Shown here one piece after another: positions 22,888 through 32,584 of a stretch of 64,000 nucleotides of DNA (position 1 is its first letter; the number at the start of each line of letters is the position of its first letter). Source of the stretch: Adiantum capillus-veneris (taxonomy: Eukaryota; Streptophyta; Polypodiopsida; Polypodiales; Pteridaceae); contig CM043957.1 in NCBI GenBank assembly GCA_014529385.2, forward strand, positions 84,532,881-84,596,880, read 5' to 3'. Both the position numbers and the translations under genes were made by a program. The notes beneath the pieces were generated by a model that did no database searches, was not told where the DNA came from, and saw nothing but the letters and a program-made list of their open reading frames with translations.

Positions 22888-24045
22888 CTACGAAGACAAT
22901 GGAATAAACCGTGCCATGTACTTCACTTTGTGTATAAAGGTTGCCAATTGCTTCGTACTCATAGGTGATGGAAGAAGAATAATAGACTTCACCTTATCTT
23001 GATCAGCCTCAATGCCATTTTCTGACACCATGTGGCCCAATAGCTTCACCCTTGGCTGTGCTAGATGACATTTCTTTGGATTTAGTTGTCCTCCACATTC
23101 ATCATATTGAGCCAATACCATCTGCAGCTTCTCATGGTGTTCAGTCCTACTGCTATAAACACAGAAGTCATCCATAAAAGCTTTAACACAACTACCAATG
23201 AATGGTTCCAACACCCAATTTGCTCTCTCTTGATAGAAGGAAGGTCCATTTGACAACCCAAACGGCAATACTGTGTAGCAATAGCAGCCCCATGGCGTAA
23301 TAAAAGTTGTCTTTGTGCGGTCTTTAAGAGCAATCTTCAATTGAAAATAGCCTGAAAAACCATCACACACACTGTACCTCTCATAACCTGCCACTGAATC
23401 CAAGATCTGATCGATGAATGGAAGAGGATATGGGTTCTTCTTAGTGGCTGCGTTTAAGGGTTTAAAATCCACACAAATTCTCCACTTCCCATCCTTCTTT
23501 GGACTGACTACAACTGGACTCACCCATTCTGTGGTCTCCACTGGAACTATGAACCCTGCCTTCAATAACTTGTCCACCTCTACCCGCAAGGCTTCCATTT
23601 GCTCTTGACCCATCCTTCTTAGCCTTTGCCGCACTGTCTTAGCACCTTCTTTCAGCTCTATATGCATCTCTTCACCCTTGAACCCTCTGATCTCTTCATA
23701 TGAAGTAATGAACAAATCAGGAAAACTAGCCAGCATGTGCAAATATATATCCTTCTCCATAGTTGAGAGGTCTCCACTAATCATTTGCATCATTAATTCC
23801 TGCTTCTTTGACAACTCAACCTTGGTTTGCATCAGCCCTTCAATCACTTCATAAGGCCCTTCACTTTCATCTTCAACTTCCTTCGCAAATGCGACTAAAC
23901 CACACTCCTGGATTTCTTTATCCATCAAAAGAAATGCAACATCAGCATCCTCATCACTACTGGTAGTGCTATCACTGTCCTCATCTGTCACCGTGGAAGA
24001 GTCTTCATCACTAGACTCATCCTCATCTTCATAAAGCTCCTCTAA
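22888..24045 (-). CDS. Gypsy reverse transcriptase
   Basis: The frame is open from the codon after TGA (24048-24046) to TAG (22890-22888), in phase with protease upstream and RNase H downstream. It begins with an acidic linker (EDEDESSDEDSS...). Typical RT blocks follow: GFIVPVETTEWVSPVVVSPK, WRICVDFKPLNAATKKNPYP, DGFSGYFQLKIALKD, TPWGCYCYTVLPFGLSNGPS and the active site AFMDDFCVYS (Phe-Met-Asp-Asp). NPKKCHLAQPRVKLLGHMVS and the thumb follow. All catalytic aspartates appear present. The GTG at 23991 is only an in-frame codon and not a natural start; the protein would be made as part of a polyprotein. Confidence 0.92.
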   Translation of the reverse strand, partial: LEELYEDEDESSDEDSSTVTDEDSDSTTSSDEDADVAFLLMDKEIQECGLVAFAKEVEDESEGPYEVIEGLMQTKVELSKKQELMMQMISGDLSTMEKDIYLHMLASFPDLFITSYEEIRGFKGEEMHIELKEGAKTVRQRLRRMGQEQMEALRVEVDKLLKAGFIVPVETTEWVSPVVVSPKKDGKWRICVDFKPLNAATKKNPYPLPFIDQILDSVAGYERYSVCDGFSGYFQLKIALKDRTKTTFITPWGCYCYTVLPFGLSNGPSFYQERANWVLEPFIGSCVKAFMDDFCVYSSRTEHHEKLQMVLAQYDECGGQLNPKKCHLAQPRVKLLGHMVSENGIEADQDKVKSIILLPSPMSTKQLATFIHKVKYMARFIPLSS

Positions 24046-24930
24046 TCATTTCCTTGTGTCCATATTATAAAGCTTCTTGGTACCTGTCTTTCCATAGAGG
24101 CTAATTGTACCATGTCGCCAATCTTGAACAGCTCCCATTGCACGTAACCATGGTCTGCCCAGTATAATAGGATATGCTCCCAACCCTGCTGGCATCACAT
24201 GAAAATCAACCACTTCCTTTGCATCATATGCCTCCACTTCTAAGCTCTTTACAACACCCAAGCATTTTACTTTTTGATGGTTTGCCAATCTGATACGAAA
24301 ACCTGACACCCCAGCCACTGTGAGACCCATCTTCTCAACACATGAGTGTGTTATGACGCATATTTGGGCTCCGCCATCCACATAACCTTGTCCCAAATTT
24401 TTCCTTTTATGCCACACATCTACTATTGGACAAATGTCTGGTAGCTCGTCCATTGCCAACACCTTCACTGAACCTCTCTCTGGCTCTTTCTCCATTGGGT
24501 TAACCATCCTCTTCCACTGTCGCTTTAGCTTAGGCACCATCTCTATAAGCTGCCCAAAAGTAACATCTGCCTTCCTGCTCGTCAGATCCTCCCTCAAGTC
24601 ATAGCTTAATTGCCCATCCCCTAGTGGAAAATCTGAAACATGAAACTTTCGACGAGCTCTCCTTTTCCTCTTGGCCTTGACATCCTCGCCTTCATGGCTC
24701 TTTCCTTTCTTCTTACTAGGACCTGGGGCACTTCTTCCTTCCTTATCCTCTGTGGTCCTCTTCCCAATAGGCATCACTAATATATCCTCTAGCTTTGATG
24801 CCTTCTCCAAGGTGACTACACTTAGCACTTTTGTCTTTCCCTTTTCCTCCTGGGTCAGTCCACTGGTTCCTTCGTCTCCCTTAATTTCGATGCCATAATC
24901 ATGCGACCTAGTTAGCACCTGTTTTGGCAA
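24046..24930 (-). CDS. Gypsy aspartic protease region
   Basis: Overlaps the end of gag by 19 bp in a different frame, so polyprotein synthesis would need a ribosomal frameshift, as in many LTR elements. The retropepsin part has YVDGGAQICVITHSCVEKMG as the active-site loop, with DGG in place of the usual DS/TG, and the flap-distal block AYPIILGRPWLRAMGAVQDW. An N-terminal basic, charged region (KKKGKSHEGEDVKAKRKRR) precedes it. It ends at TGA 24048-24046, after which the same frame continues into reverse transcriptase. The DGG substitution may lower activity, but this variant is seen elsewhere in plant elements only as far as I recall, so treat it as uncertain. Confidence 0.8.
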   Translation of the reverse strand: MPKQVLTRSHDYGIEIKGDEGTSGLTQEEKGKTKVLSVVTLEKASKLEDILVMPIGKRTTEDKEGRSAPGPSKKKGKSHEGEDVKAKRKRRARRKFHVSDFPLGDGQLSYDLREDLTSRKADVTFGQLIEMVPKLKRQWKRMVNPMEKEPERGSVKVLAMDELPDICPIVDVWHKRKNLGQGYVDGGAQICVITHSCVEKMGLTVAGVSGFRIRLANHQKVKCLGVVKSLEVEAYDAKEVVDFHVMPAGLGAYPIILGRPWLRAMGAVQDWRHGTISLYGKTGTKKLYNMDTRK

Positions 24931-25874
24931 AATGGATACATGTCTCCCCCCATCCTTGGTGGCTTATCACATTGCGGGCTGATGTGGCCCAACTCTCCGC
25001 AATTATAACATGTGGGCGTCTGCCTCCAAAACCTACTATTACTTTGTCCAGCACCATTCCTAGGTCTTTCTTCACCTACTGGCTGATTTGCAAACCGCCC
25101 TCGACCTCGAGTATTTCCCACTTGACCTAGCATGTTTAGGCTGAGATTCTTCATCAAATCAACCACTTGCCTCATGTCTTGCCTTAGGCCATCATCTTGC
25201 ACTGCTGTAGTGACCACTGCTGGCATAACCTGAGTAGTAACAGGAACTACTGGTTCATGATAAACCCCTGGCATGCGCCCTTGTAAAGACTCTATAGGCT
25301 GAAATTCAGACCTCATGGGCAAAGACTCCACCCCTAACTGGCTCATTTTCCTCAGCTTCCACTCTTTGTTCCTTGCTACCTCTAGTGCATCTTCATATGT
25401 CCTAGGCTTCTTTAGCTCCACTCTCCAACGTATATTCTCCCAAAGACCAGGTAAGAACCTGTCCTTCTTCATCATGTCAGGCGGGGGTACCTGTGGTGCT
25501 AAAGCCTTGCACATTCTCTCCCATGCCAATGAAAACTTACGTATGTATGCATCTACTGGCTCACCTTCCTTTTGCACCAAAGCCTGTACTTCTTGCCACA
25601 CCTTGTCTGGATCTTCTATCTTCACAAACTCCACTTCCAATCCATGCCTTAGATTGTCCCAACTCAATCTTATAGGTGGATCAGCCATACGCAACTCCTC
25701 TTCAAATGCTTTGGACCAAGCTCGTGCATCACTCTTCAAACAAATTTGGAGAAGGCGTAACATTTGCGTAGGGTCATGAATCTGGTTGCTAATGAAGGCA
25801 ACCTCCATCTTTTCCAAAAAGTCCTCCACATCTTCATCACTTCTTCCATGAAACTCCGGATAAGAGAAAGCCAT
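24912..25874 (-). CDS. Gypsy gag with zinc knuckle
   Basis: 320 codons from ATG at 25874 (MAFSYPEFHGRSDEDVEDFL). The capsid-like retrotransposon gag domain is recognisable from about residue 20 to 170 (YPEFHGRSDEDVEDFLEKME, then WDNLRHGLEVEF and ALVQKEGEPVDAYIRKFSLAWERM). A CCHC zinc knuckle, CYNCGELGHISPQC, lies near residue 290 and would bind the RNA. The Gly/Arg-rich stretch before it (RGRGRFANQ) also fits nucleic-acid binding. The frame is intact. The start is chosen because the residues after this ATG match the usual start of gypsy gag. Confidence 0.9.
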   Translation of the reverse strand: MAFSYPEFHGRSDEDVEDFLEKMEVAFISNQIHDPTQMLRLLQICLKSDARAWSKAFEEELRMADPPIRLSWDNLRHGLEVEFVKIEDPDKVWQEVQALVQKEGEPVDAYIRKFSLAWERMCKALAPQVPPPDMMKKDRFLPGLWENIRWRVELKKPRTYEDALEVARNKEWKLRKMSQLGVESLPMRSEFQPIESLQGRMPGVYHEPVVPVTTQVMPAVVTTAVQDDGLRQDMRQVVDLMKNLSLNMLGQVGNTRGRGRFANQPVGEERPRNGAGQSNSRFWRQTPTCYNCGELGHISPQCDKPPRMGGDMYPFCQNRC

Positions 25875-26903
25875 GGCTAGAGAACCCCTTCAAACACACG
25901 TGCAAGAACCCAAAACTTTTCACTACCCAATCCCCAGAAACTTCAATGGAGCTCAGCTTTAGATGAGAACAAACACATGCACATCAAATGAGTTTTCATA
26001 GTTGATCATCGGAATTACAACAGGCAAAGGACATTCCAGGATCTCTCTCAATCTTCTTGGCCCAAACATAAAGACTATGCGCTGCTGGAAAAAGATCTTC
26101 CTGGACACATGAACATTAATCTGAATTCTTTGAGTTAAATGAAAAGGAGTGAACTGAGGGCCATTTTGATCATCCATTAAAGCCAACCATGAAGCTCCCA
26201 AGAAGGCACACCTGACTCAACCTCTGATTTTGCCAGAATTTCAGCAGCATAACAGCATAAATGGCTCAAAATACCAAAAAACCAGCCATCATAACTTGGG
26301 AAAATTTCACCAGAGTTTCCCCAGAAGTAGAGCAATGAGAACCCAAAATATAGACTGTATCTGTATGCATAAACTGCCAACAATAGAACCCGAGCATCAA
26401 ATAGGACTCACTAGTACATAGCCTATGGCGAGGTCACGAAAAGGGTGCTCGAGCTACCTGTATCACCGAAAAGATCTCCACATTTGAGAATCCCCCAGCT
26501 CAATAAAAACCTCACGCTATCGACCCTCACACGAAGGCTAATGCAAATCGCATATAGTCAAGTCTCAGAAATGACTATCTTCCAGACCAAGTCTCAGAAA
26601 TGGCTGGGACTGCCAAATACAGCCAAGTATGGCTCCACAAATGCGTACAATGGCAGTTTCCACAAGTAACATACAATCCAACAGACAATGCGCTCAAATA
26701 GGCGCCAAGTGATGCATTCCCACAACAACTGCAAGTGACATCACTGCTAGTATATCACTGTACTCCAGCTACCTGTACCTGTGTGAATCACCTGTACCTG
26801 TACCTGTCCCTGTAACCTGTAACCTAGAACCTGTAACCTATAATCTGCAACCTGTAATCCCGAAGCTCGAAGCTCAAAGCAGAAGGTACTCGAAGAAGAT
26901 CCT
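25875..26903 (-). other. 5' leader of the gypsy element
   Basis: About 1 kb between primer-binding site and gag with no long frame. Bases 26404-26712 resemble the leader of the copia element at 59640-59945 and the remnant at 33450-33725, sharing phrases such as ctacctgtatcaccga, cctcacgctatcgaccctca and gcgctcaaatagg. Near the 5' end there are cctgtacctgt repeats (26762-26830). Confidence 0.75.
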
Positions 26904-26917
26904 CCGTGGGGGTGCCA
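26904..26917 (-). other. Candidate primer-binding site of the gypsy element
   Basis: Six bases inside the 5' LTR the minus strand reads TGGCACCCCCACGG. The leading TGG pairs with the CCA end of a tRNA; the tRNA species was not identified. Confidence 0.5.
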
Positions 26918-26923
26918 AAAGAA

Positions 26924-27107
26924 TGTGAGCGGGATGAAAACACACACAGTGCCTCTATAACGACCCGAAACACACTCTTGGGAAGATACACACACACACA
27001 CACACACTATGGGGCACCACTCGGCTTACACAACACACCTGGCCGAGACAGGGAACACACCTCTGGAGTGAGAGGAGAGAGACTATCCACTTGCCCACTC
27101 CACACAG

Positions 27108-27139
<32 letters not shown>

Positions 27140-28086
27140 ACACAAAAACGCAGCTCAAAAGAGGAGAACTTCTGATGTCTAGATACAAATGGGCTTGGGC
27201 CAACACCAATGGGGCAAACAGCTCACACAATATGGGTAAAAGATGCCAGATACAATCACAAATTGGAGAAGAAGCTTCACTCACCGGAGAAGATTACACA
27301 GAAAAACAGCAAAAAAAGAGTGAGGAATTTGGCAAAATGGACAGCGCCATCGCGTCCGGAACGGCCCAAAACCCCAGTCTACAATGTCAAAGTGCTCAAA
27401 TCCGACCTCGGATGAGCAGTTTACGGCCAAAACAGGCTCCAAAAACACCAAAAACACACCTGCGGCTGTTCCTCCTCTCTTCTCCACGTTTTTTCTGGTC
27501 TTCTCTCCATTTTTTTCAGTTCCCACACTTAGATTTTTTAGTTGGGCACCCTTGGCCTTTTAGATGACCTCAAACGGACCCCGAACAGGCCAAAAACTGA
27601 CCTCGCAGTGCATAGTTGTCACCTTTTTGCATCATTCGCACACCTGGCACTCAACTTTTTTCCAATAATGCATCTCGCCACCACGTGAAGTGGCCCCAAA
27701 AAAAGGTCCTCATGATGACCTTTCTGCATAATTCTCACAAGCAAACACCCACGTTGTGTCCGTCCTCATCTGCGTGCAAATATTGACCTCGTTCGCCCTC
27801 CTGACGCCACTAGATGCCATCTGACGCACCTGCTGACCTCACGTCATCGGCCCGCGGATAGCTTCCTCGAGAAGTTTTATGCGCTCTAAAATCCTCATTA
27901 TTGTAGAAAAAACATACTGGTACTGGTGATAGTGAAAAGCGATGAACTATGTACATGCTGTCCTACCTGTACACATGTGGGCCCCACGTAACCACCTGGC
28001 TCTGGAAAATGGGCAATTCTTTATTTGATGCACCATGCATGTGTATGTACATATGCGCAATCCCTTGCTCCAAAAAACTCCTGACA
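26924..28086 (-). repeat. 5' LTR of the gypsy element
   Basis: A 1163-bp LTR with TGTGAGCGGG...CTCCTGACA ends, about 98% identical to 19347-20492 apart from the microsatellite lengths and a small caaaaacac duplication near 27441. The ACGT target duplication follows at 28087-28090. Confidence 0.93.
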
Positions 28087-29275
28087 ACGTGTTCAACCTT
28101 GCAAGACTCAAGGGATACTTGGACATTGGAAAGCATAGTCCTATAGTAGTTGATAGGTGGCAGTGGGTATAACAACTAGGTCCAACCTATGCTCTGATAT
28201 AGCAAAGAGGATTTGGTTTCAAGGTCCACCACTTGTCCAACCTTGCTTCCATTAAAGAAATGAGGGGCTACGTAAACATTGGCAAGCAAGGTAGAAAGGT
28301 CCTAAGGTATTTCACCTTGGATATTGGGCATTATAACTAGGTCCACCACTTGTCCAAGCTATGCTCTGATATAGAAAGGGGATTTTCGTTTCAAGGTCCA
28401 CCACGTGTTCAACCTTGCAAGACTCAAGGGATACTTGGACATTGGAAAGCATAGTCCTATAGTAGTTGATAGGTGGCAGTGGGTATTACAACTAGGTCCA
28501 ACCTATGCTCTCATATAGCAAAGCGGCTTTAGTTTCAAGGTCCACCACTTGTCCAACCTTGCTTCCATTAAAGAAATGAGGGGCTACGTAAACATTGGCA
28601 AGCAAGGTTGCAAGGTCCTAAGGTGTTTCACCTTGGATATTGGGCATTATAACTAGGTCCACCAGTTGTCCAAGCTATGGTCTGATATAGAAAGGGGATT
28701 TTCGTTTCAAGGTCCACCACGTGTTCAACCTTGAAAGACTCAAGGGATACTTGGACATTGGAAAGCATAGTCCTATAGTAGTTGATAGGTGGCAGTGGGT
28801 ATTACAACTAGGTCCAACCTATGCTCTCATATAGCAAAGAGGCTTTGGTTTCAAGGTCCACCACTTGTCCAACCTTACTTCCATTAAATAAATGAGGGGC
28901 TACGTAAACATTGGCAAGCAAGGTAGCAAGGTCCTAAGGTATTTCACCTTGGATATTGGGCATTATAACTAGGTCCACCACTTGTCCAAGCTATGCTCTG
29001 ATATAGAAAGGGGATTTTTGTTTCAAGGTCCACCACGTGTTCAACCTTGAAAGCCTCAAGGGATACTTGGACATTGGAAAGCATAGTCCTATAGTAGTTG
29101 ATAGGTGGAAGTGGGTATTACAACTAGGTCCACCACTTGTCCAACCTATGCTCTAATATAGCAAGGATGCTTTGGTTTCAAGATCCACCATAATTTCCAA
29201 CCTTGCTTCCATTAATATAGCAAGGAGGATTTGGTCTCAAGGTTCACCACTTGTCCAACCTATGCAAACCTTTTC
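28087..29275. repeat. 316-bp tandem units with GGTCCACC cores, right of the gypsy insertion
   Basis: The phrase ggtccaccacgtgttcaacc occurs at 28395, 28711 and 29027, an exact 316-bp period. Each unit also contains intact ggtccaccacttgtccaa cores and a shortened 'aactaggtccaacctatgctc'. Copies are about 95% alike, much less diverged than the left flank at 18.3-19.3 kb. The array ends about 80 bp before the DUF7869 gene. Confidence 0.92.
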
Positions 29276-29337
29276 CATGTTGTAGCATGATTTTTTGTTT
29301 GAAGAGTATTTTTCTATAACTATGGATTTAACAATGT

Positions 29338-29356
29338 AATCTTTTTCACTTACAGG
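29338..29356 (+). promoter_or_regulatory. Splice-acceptor-like tract just before the ATG of the right gene
   Basis: atctttttcacttacag|gATG: a pyrimidine-rich tract and CAG one base before the start codon. As at the left gene, this suggests a 5'-UTR intron whose donor would lie in the repeat array. Confidence 0.45.
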
Positions 29357-32300
29357 ATGGACTTTGAATCTGGGGAGAAAGTACATATGATACTTGACAA
29401 TGAAATTGTTGGTATTGGTTGTGTGTGTAGAATAGATCCAGATTCCACTTGTGGTGGTACAAAGATAGGGCAAGGAAATGTCTCCATACCAGTGGAGGAA
29501 TGCTTGAAGGATGTGGTCCTACCTTTTCCTACAATGGATACTTCATCTCTCCAAGGCTCATTATGGAGTGTTGTTCGATGGTCAAAGCTTCTTTTGCAAT
29601 CTTTTGTATTAAATGGGAACTTAATTGATCCACAGGAAAGCTACAATGGTGATGAAGAACATGATCATTCTGATCCTCTAGTTACAGATGCAATACCTAT
29701 GACAAACCCAGAATTTGAAGCAATGATTCGAGAGTCTTGGAGAAATCAGAGGGTCCTTTTAAAAGATGACACAATGATGCAAACCATGAATGAAGGGACC
29801 ATCTTATATGTAATTCCACATGATTATGTCAACTTTCAGGAACTTGGTCCTGATTGTGTGGGTGTAGGTATTGAAAGAGAAAATGCAAGCATTGATGATG
29901 TGGTTGAAGTGGGTAGCATCACTTTGCTAAAGTGGCCCATCAAGCAGACAACAATGTTGAATGGGAGCCCATTACAACGATTTGTTCCTGTTGATGGCAT
30001 GCATGCTACATATGAGGATGTATCCAACGATGACAATGTTGGAAAAAAACTTGATGGGAGTAATGTTGTCAAGTTGTCAAGGAAGAGACGATACACTTTC
30101 ATGAACAGGACTCAAAAATCAAAAGCAGGACCAGCTTCGACTTTTTACCTTTCAAACAAATCAATTCAAAGGGTATCATGCATTGATTGTTGTGCACAAA
30201 AATGTTGCCAGTTTGCAGATCGTGATATGGTGACAAGGTTACGACAACAGTTTTGGGGAGAGTCTCAAAAATCACGCACTAATTATGTTTATGATGTTCT
30301 TTCTATATGTTATCAGAAAGATGAGAAGTCACGATACCAATTCAGTCTAAATGGCTCTATTGTTTGTTGTAGAGCATGGCATGAGCTACATGGAATACCA
30401 AAGACATCATTTTATCGATACAAGGAGAACTTTGAATATGGTGTGCGCCAATATGTACATGGGAACACATGTACATTGAGAAGGGGACTTCAACATACTA
30501 GTTTAGCAAGAGCACTACTTAATGAGTTTGTGGAAAACAACTCTGAGAAGATGCCACATAGAAGTAGAACACTGCTAGATGGCTCAAGAGAGAGTCAATT
30601 GGTGATTCCATCAACATACAAACAAGTGGATATTTTATGTGAAATCAACACGACACTTGACCAAATGGGCTATGAGAAGAAGCTATCCCAATTTTCTTTT
30701 GGTAGAATTTGGAACAAAGAGTACCCACATGTCACTTTAACAAAGACGAGTGAGTTCTCTAAGTGCAATATTTGTAGCTCAATCAAGGCAAGGTTAGAAG
30801 CTAAACCTTCTCTTGAAGAGAGAGCTCTTCTCTTGAGGGAGAGAGAAGTTCACACGGCACAACAAAAGAGTTGCAGAAGCCTATATTATGCATGGCGCAC
30901 GTATTCAGAAACTCAACCACAAAAATATGTATGCATACTCCATGATAAGATGGATCAAAAGAAGACTGCCATTCCTAGATTACGCATTGTTCCCAAGGGT
31001 GTGGATTCAGGATATAATCTGCAGGTGGCATTGATTGGCATGATCACTCATGGACATGGAGAAGGTCATTACGGACACTTTGTCTTGAATGGTTTGTGGC
31101 CAGCTGATCCAAATCTTACAATTGGCTCAATTGCTAATTGTTTACATAACCTAGAGAGGATAGATAAGCATCCTCTTGGTGATCTAGTAACAAATGGACT
31201 TCCAAGGAGCAATATTTCACTACTACATGCTTTGAACTCAAGGGATGCTTTGGACTACCATAACTTGAGTGATGGAAAAGAGCCCATTGTGCAGTCGTCA
31301 GAAATTGCAGAAGAGGAATTGGGGTCAACATTTCGCAGATTGCCAGAGAACTTGTTGCTACAATTGGATAATTGTGCAGGGGAAAACAAAAATCGATACT
31401 TATTTGCCTATTTGTCAATGCTTGTTGCAAGGGGTGTTTTCAAAACCATCCAGCTGGGATTTTTAATGGTTGGGCATACACATGAGGACATAGACGCCAT
31501 GTTTAGTAGGTTTTCAGAGAAGCTGAGAGTTACACAAACCTATACTTTGCCACATTTGATGGATACATTACGAAACAGCTCATCTTCATCTCCAGCTCCG
31601 TTTTTTCTCACAAAGATTCCCGATTTCAAGCAATATTGTGATGGCTATCTTTGTGATGGACAAGACATACTTGTTGGACATTCCAAACCGCTTCAGTTCA
31701 GGTTCTTTATGCAGGATGAGACACCAATGATGCAATATAAGGCACATGTAGGTGTATCAAGTTGGAGTGGAAGTATTCGCCTTTGGAAAACAGACACAGA
31801 AGGCAAGCCAATGTTACCACATGGAGATCCACCTCTAGTACAAATGGCGGAGTATGTCAAGGCCCACGAAGAAGTCATTTTGGGGCTAAAGAACTATATA
31901 AAATTTTGGAAAAATTTAGGGAATGGTTCAAGTATTCCGCGATATTATAGACCCGTGATAGATTATTGGAGTAAGGTAATTGAAGAGATTGGAAAAGCAA
32001 TCATATCAGAGGGAGTCTTGTATGAAATGTTTTGGCCAAAAACTCAAGAATATTCTCACCTACAAAGCACTACAATGAATTTGCAACAAGGAGCAGAAAG
32101 ATTCCTAGGCCTTGAAGAGTTGAACGATCATTTTTGTGGGCCTCAACGAGATAGGCCAAGGGAAGAGTTTGACCCTATGTCTGATGTGCACCAAGGTGAC
32201 TTTCTTATGCTTGTTCCGAGTGACACAGAAATCTATCCAGTGTGGCTTGCAATGGCTTTATCTGACATTGATAATGAGCCTACATCACCAAACTACAAAA

Positions 32301-32584
32301 AACTCTTGATTCAATATTGGGCACCTTGCGTGAGAAAAAGTGGGATGACAGATACTCAAGCTTACAGCAATTGTTGGAAGGGTTATTGGGCTGTCAACTA
32401 TAAGGACCCACAAGTGTGGGAAACTATAGATGCAATTGTTTGGTCCTGGAGACCCAACAAAGAAGGACCATTTTCTAGAATAAAGATTCCAGAAAGGCAT
32501 GCTCTAAAAGCCAAAGAAGGCCTCACTCGTGCACATCAACCACACTTGGATCAAAGTTCAGATATGGTATCAAATGTGGAGTAG
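29357..32584 (+). CDS. DUF7869-type protein with a possible DDE/D RNase H-like core (transposase candidate)
   Basis: An uninterrupted frame of 1075 codons, starting at ATG 29357. Residues 1-250 include acidic stretches and resemble no family I know. A Cys cluster follows (C275, C278, C279, C283, C284), then helical segments and a CNIC pair (C470, C473) that may bind metal. The region 520-730 matches my recollection of DUF7869: VCILHDKMDQKKTA (D530/D533), LLLQLDNCAGENKNRY (D671) and FLMVGHTHEDIDAMFSR (H707, H709, E710, D711, D713). The order and the 38-residue gap between D671 and E710 look like an RNase H-type transposase or nuclease core; that reading is inference. The C-terminal region (WLAMALSDIDNEP...LIQYWAPC) may be a chromatin-reader-like module. 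The intact frame, despite surrounding decay, suggests recent function. Confidence 0.75.
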   Translation: MDFESGEKVHMILDNEIVGIGCVCRIDPDSTCGGTKIGQGNVSIPVEECLKDVVLPFPTMDTSSLQGSLWSVVRWSKLLLQSFVLNGNLIDPQESYNGDEEHDHSDPLVTDAIPMTNPEFEAMIRESWRNQRVLLKDDTMMQTMNEGTILYVIPHDYVNFQELGPDCVGVGIERENASIDDVVEVGSITLLKWPIKQTTMLNGSPLQRFVPVDGMHATYEDVSNDDNVGKKLDGSNVVKLSRKRRYTFMNRTQKSKAGPASTFYLSNKSIQRVSCIDCCAQKCCQFADRDMVTRLRQQFWGESQKSRTNYVYDVLSICYQKDEKSRYQFSLNGSIVCCRAWHELHGIPKTSFYRYKENFEYGVRQYVHGNTCTLRRGLQHTSLARALLNEFVENNSEKMPHRSRTLLDGSRESQLVIPSTYKQVDILCEINTTLDQMGYEKKLSQFSFGRIWNKEYPHVTLTKTSEFSKCNICSSIKARLEAKPSLEERALLLREREVHTAQQKSCRSLYYAWRTYSETQPQKYVCILHDKMDQKKTAIPRLRIVPKGVDSGYNLQVALIGMITHGHGEGHYGHFVLNGLWPADPNLTIGSIANCLHNLERIDKHPLGDLVTNGLPRSNISLLHALNSRDALDYHNLSDGKEPIVQSSEIAEEELGSTFRRLPENLLLQLDNCAGENKNRYLFAYLSMLVARGVFKTIQLGFLMVGHTHEDIDAMFSRFSEKLRVTQTYTLPHLMDTLRNSSSSSPAPFFLTKIPDFKQYCDGYLCDGQDILVGHSKPLQFRFFMQDETPMMQYKAHVGVSSWSGSIRLWKTDTEGKPMLPHGDPPLVQMAEYVKAHEEVILGLKNYIKFWKNLGNGSSIPRYYRPVIDYWSKVIEEIGKAIISEGVLYEMFWPKTQEYSHLQSTTMNLQQGAERFLGLEELNDHFCGPQRDRPREEFDPMSDVHQGDFLMLVPSDTEIYPVWLAMALSDIDNEPTSPNYKKLLIQYWAPCVRKSGMTDTQAYSNCWKGYWAVNYKDPQVWETIDAIVWSWRPNKEGPFSRIKIPERHALKAKEGLTRAHQPHLDQSSDMVSNVE

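Larger units (their letters stand above)
19347..28086 (-). mobile_element. Complete Ty3/gypsy LTR retrotransposon, Tat-like (dual RNase H), 8.74 kb
   Basis: The element lies on the minus strand. The LTRs (19347-20492 and 26924-28086) begin TGTGAGCGGG and end CTCCTGACA, and a 4-bp duplication (ACGT) flanks them. Internal order from the 5' end is leader, gag, protease, reverse transcriptase, RNase H, a second plant-type RNase H, then integrase. The extra RNase H between the RT-linked RNase H and integrase is known from the plant Tat lineage. By eye the LTRs differ at about 20 substitutions plus length changes in the (AC)n tracts, so insertion was fairly recent. All of pol is in one frame but carries three stop codons (24046, 22888, 22003). 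Confidence 0.93.

Noticed and set aside
3095-29275. CRISPR-like pattern of an 18-bp repeat with spacers
   Set aside because: The spacers are themselves repeated, spacing is irregular and the DNA is plant nuclear; this is satellite.
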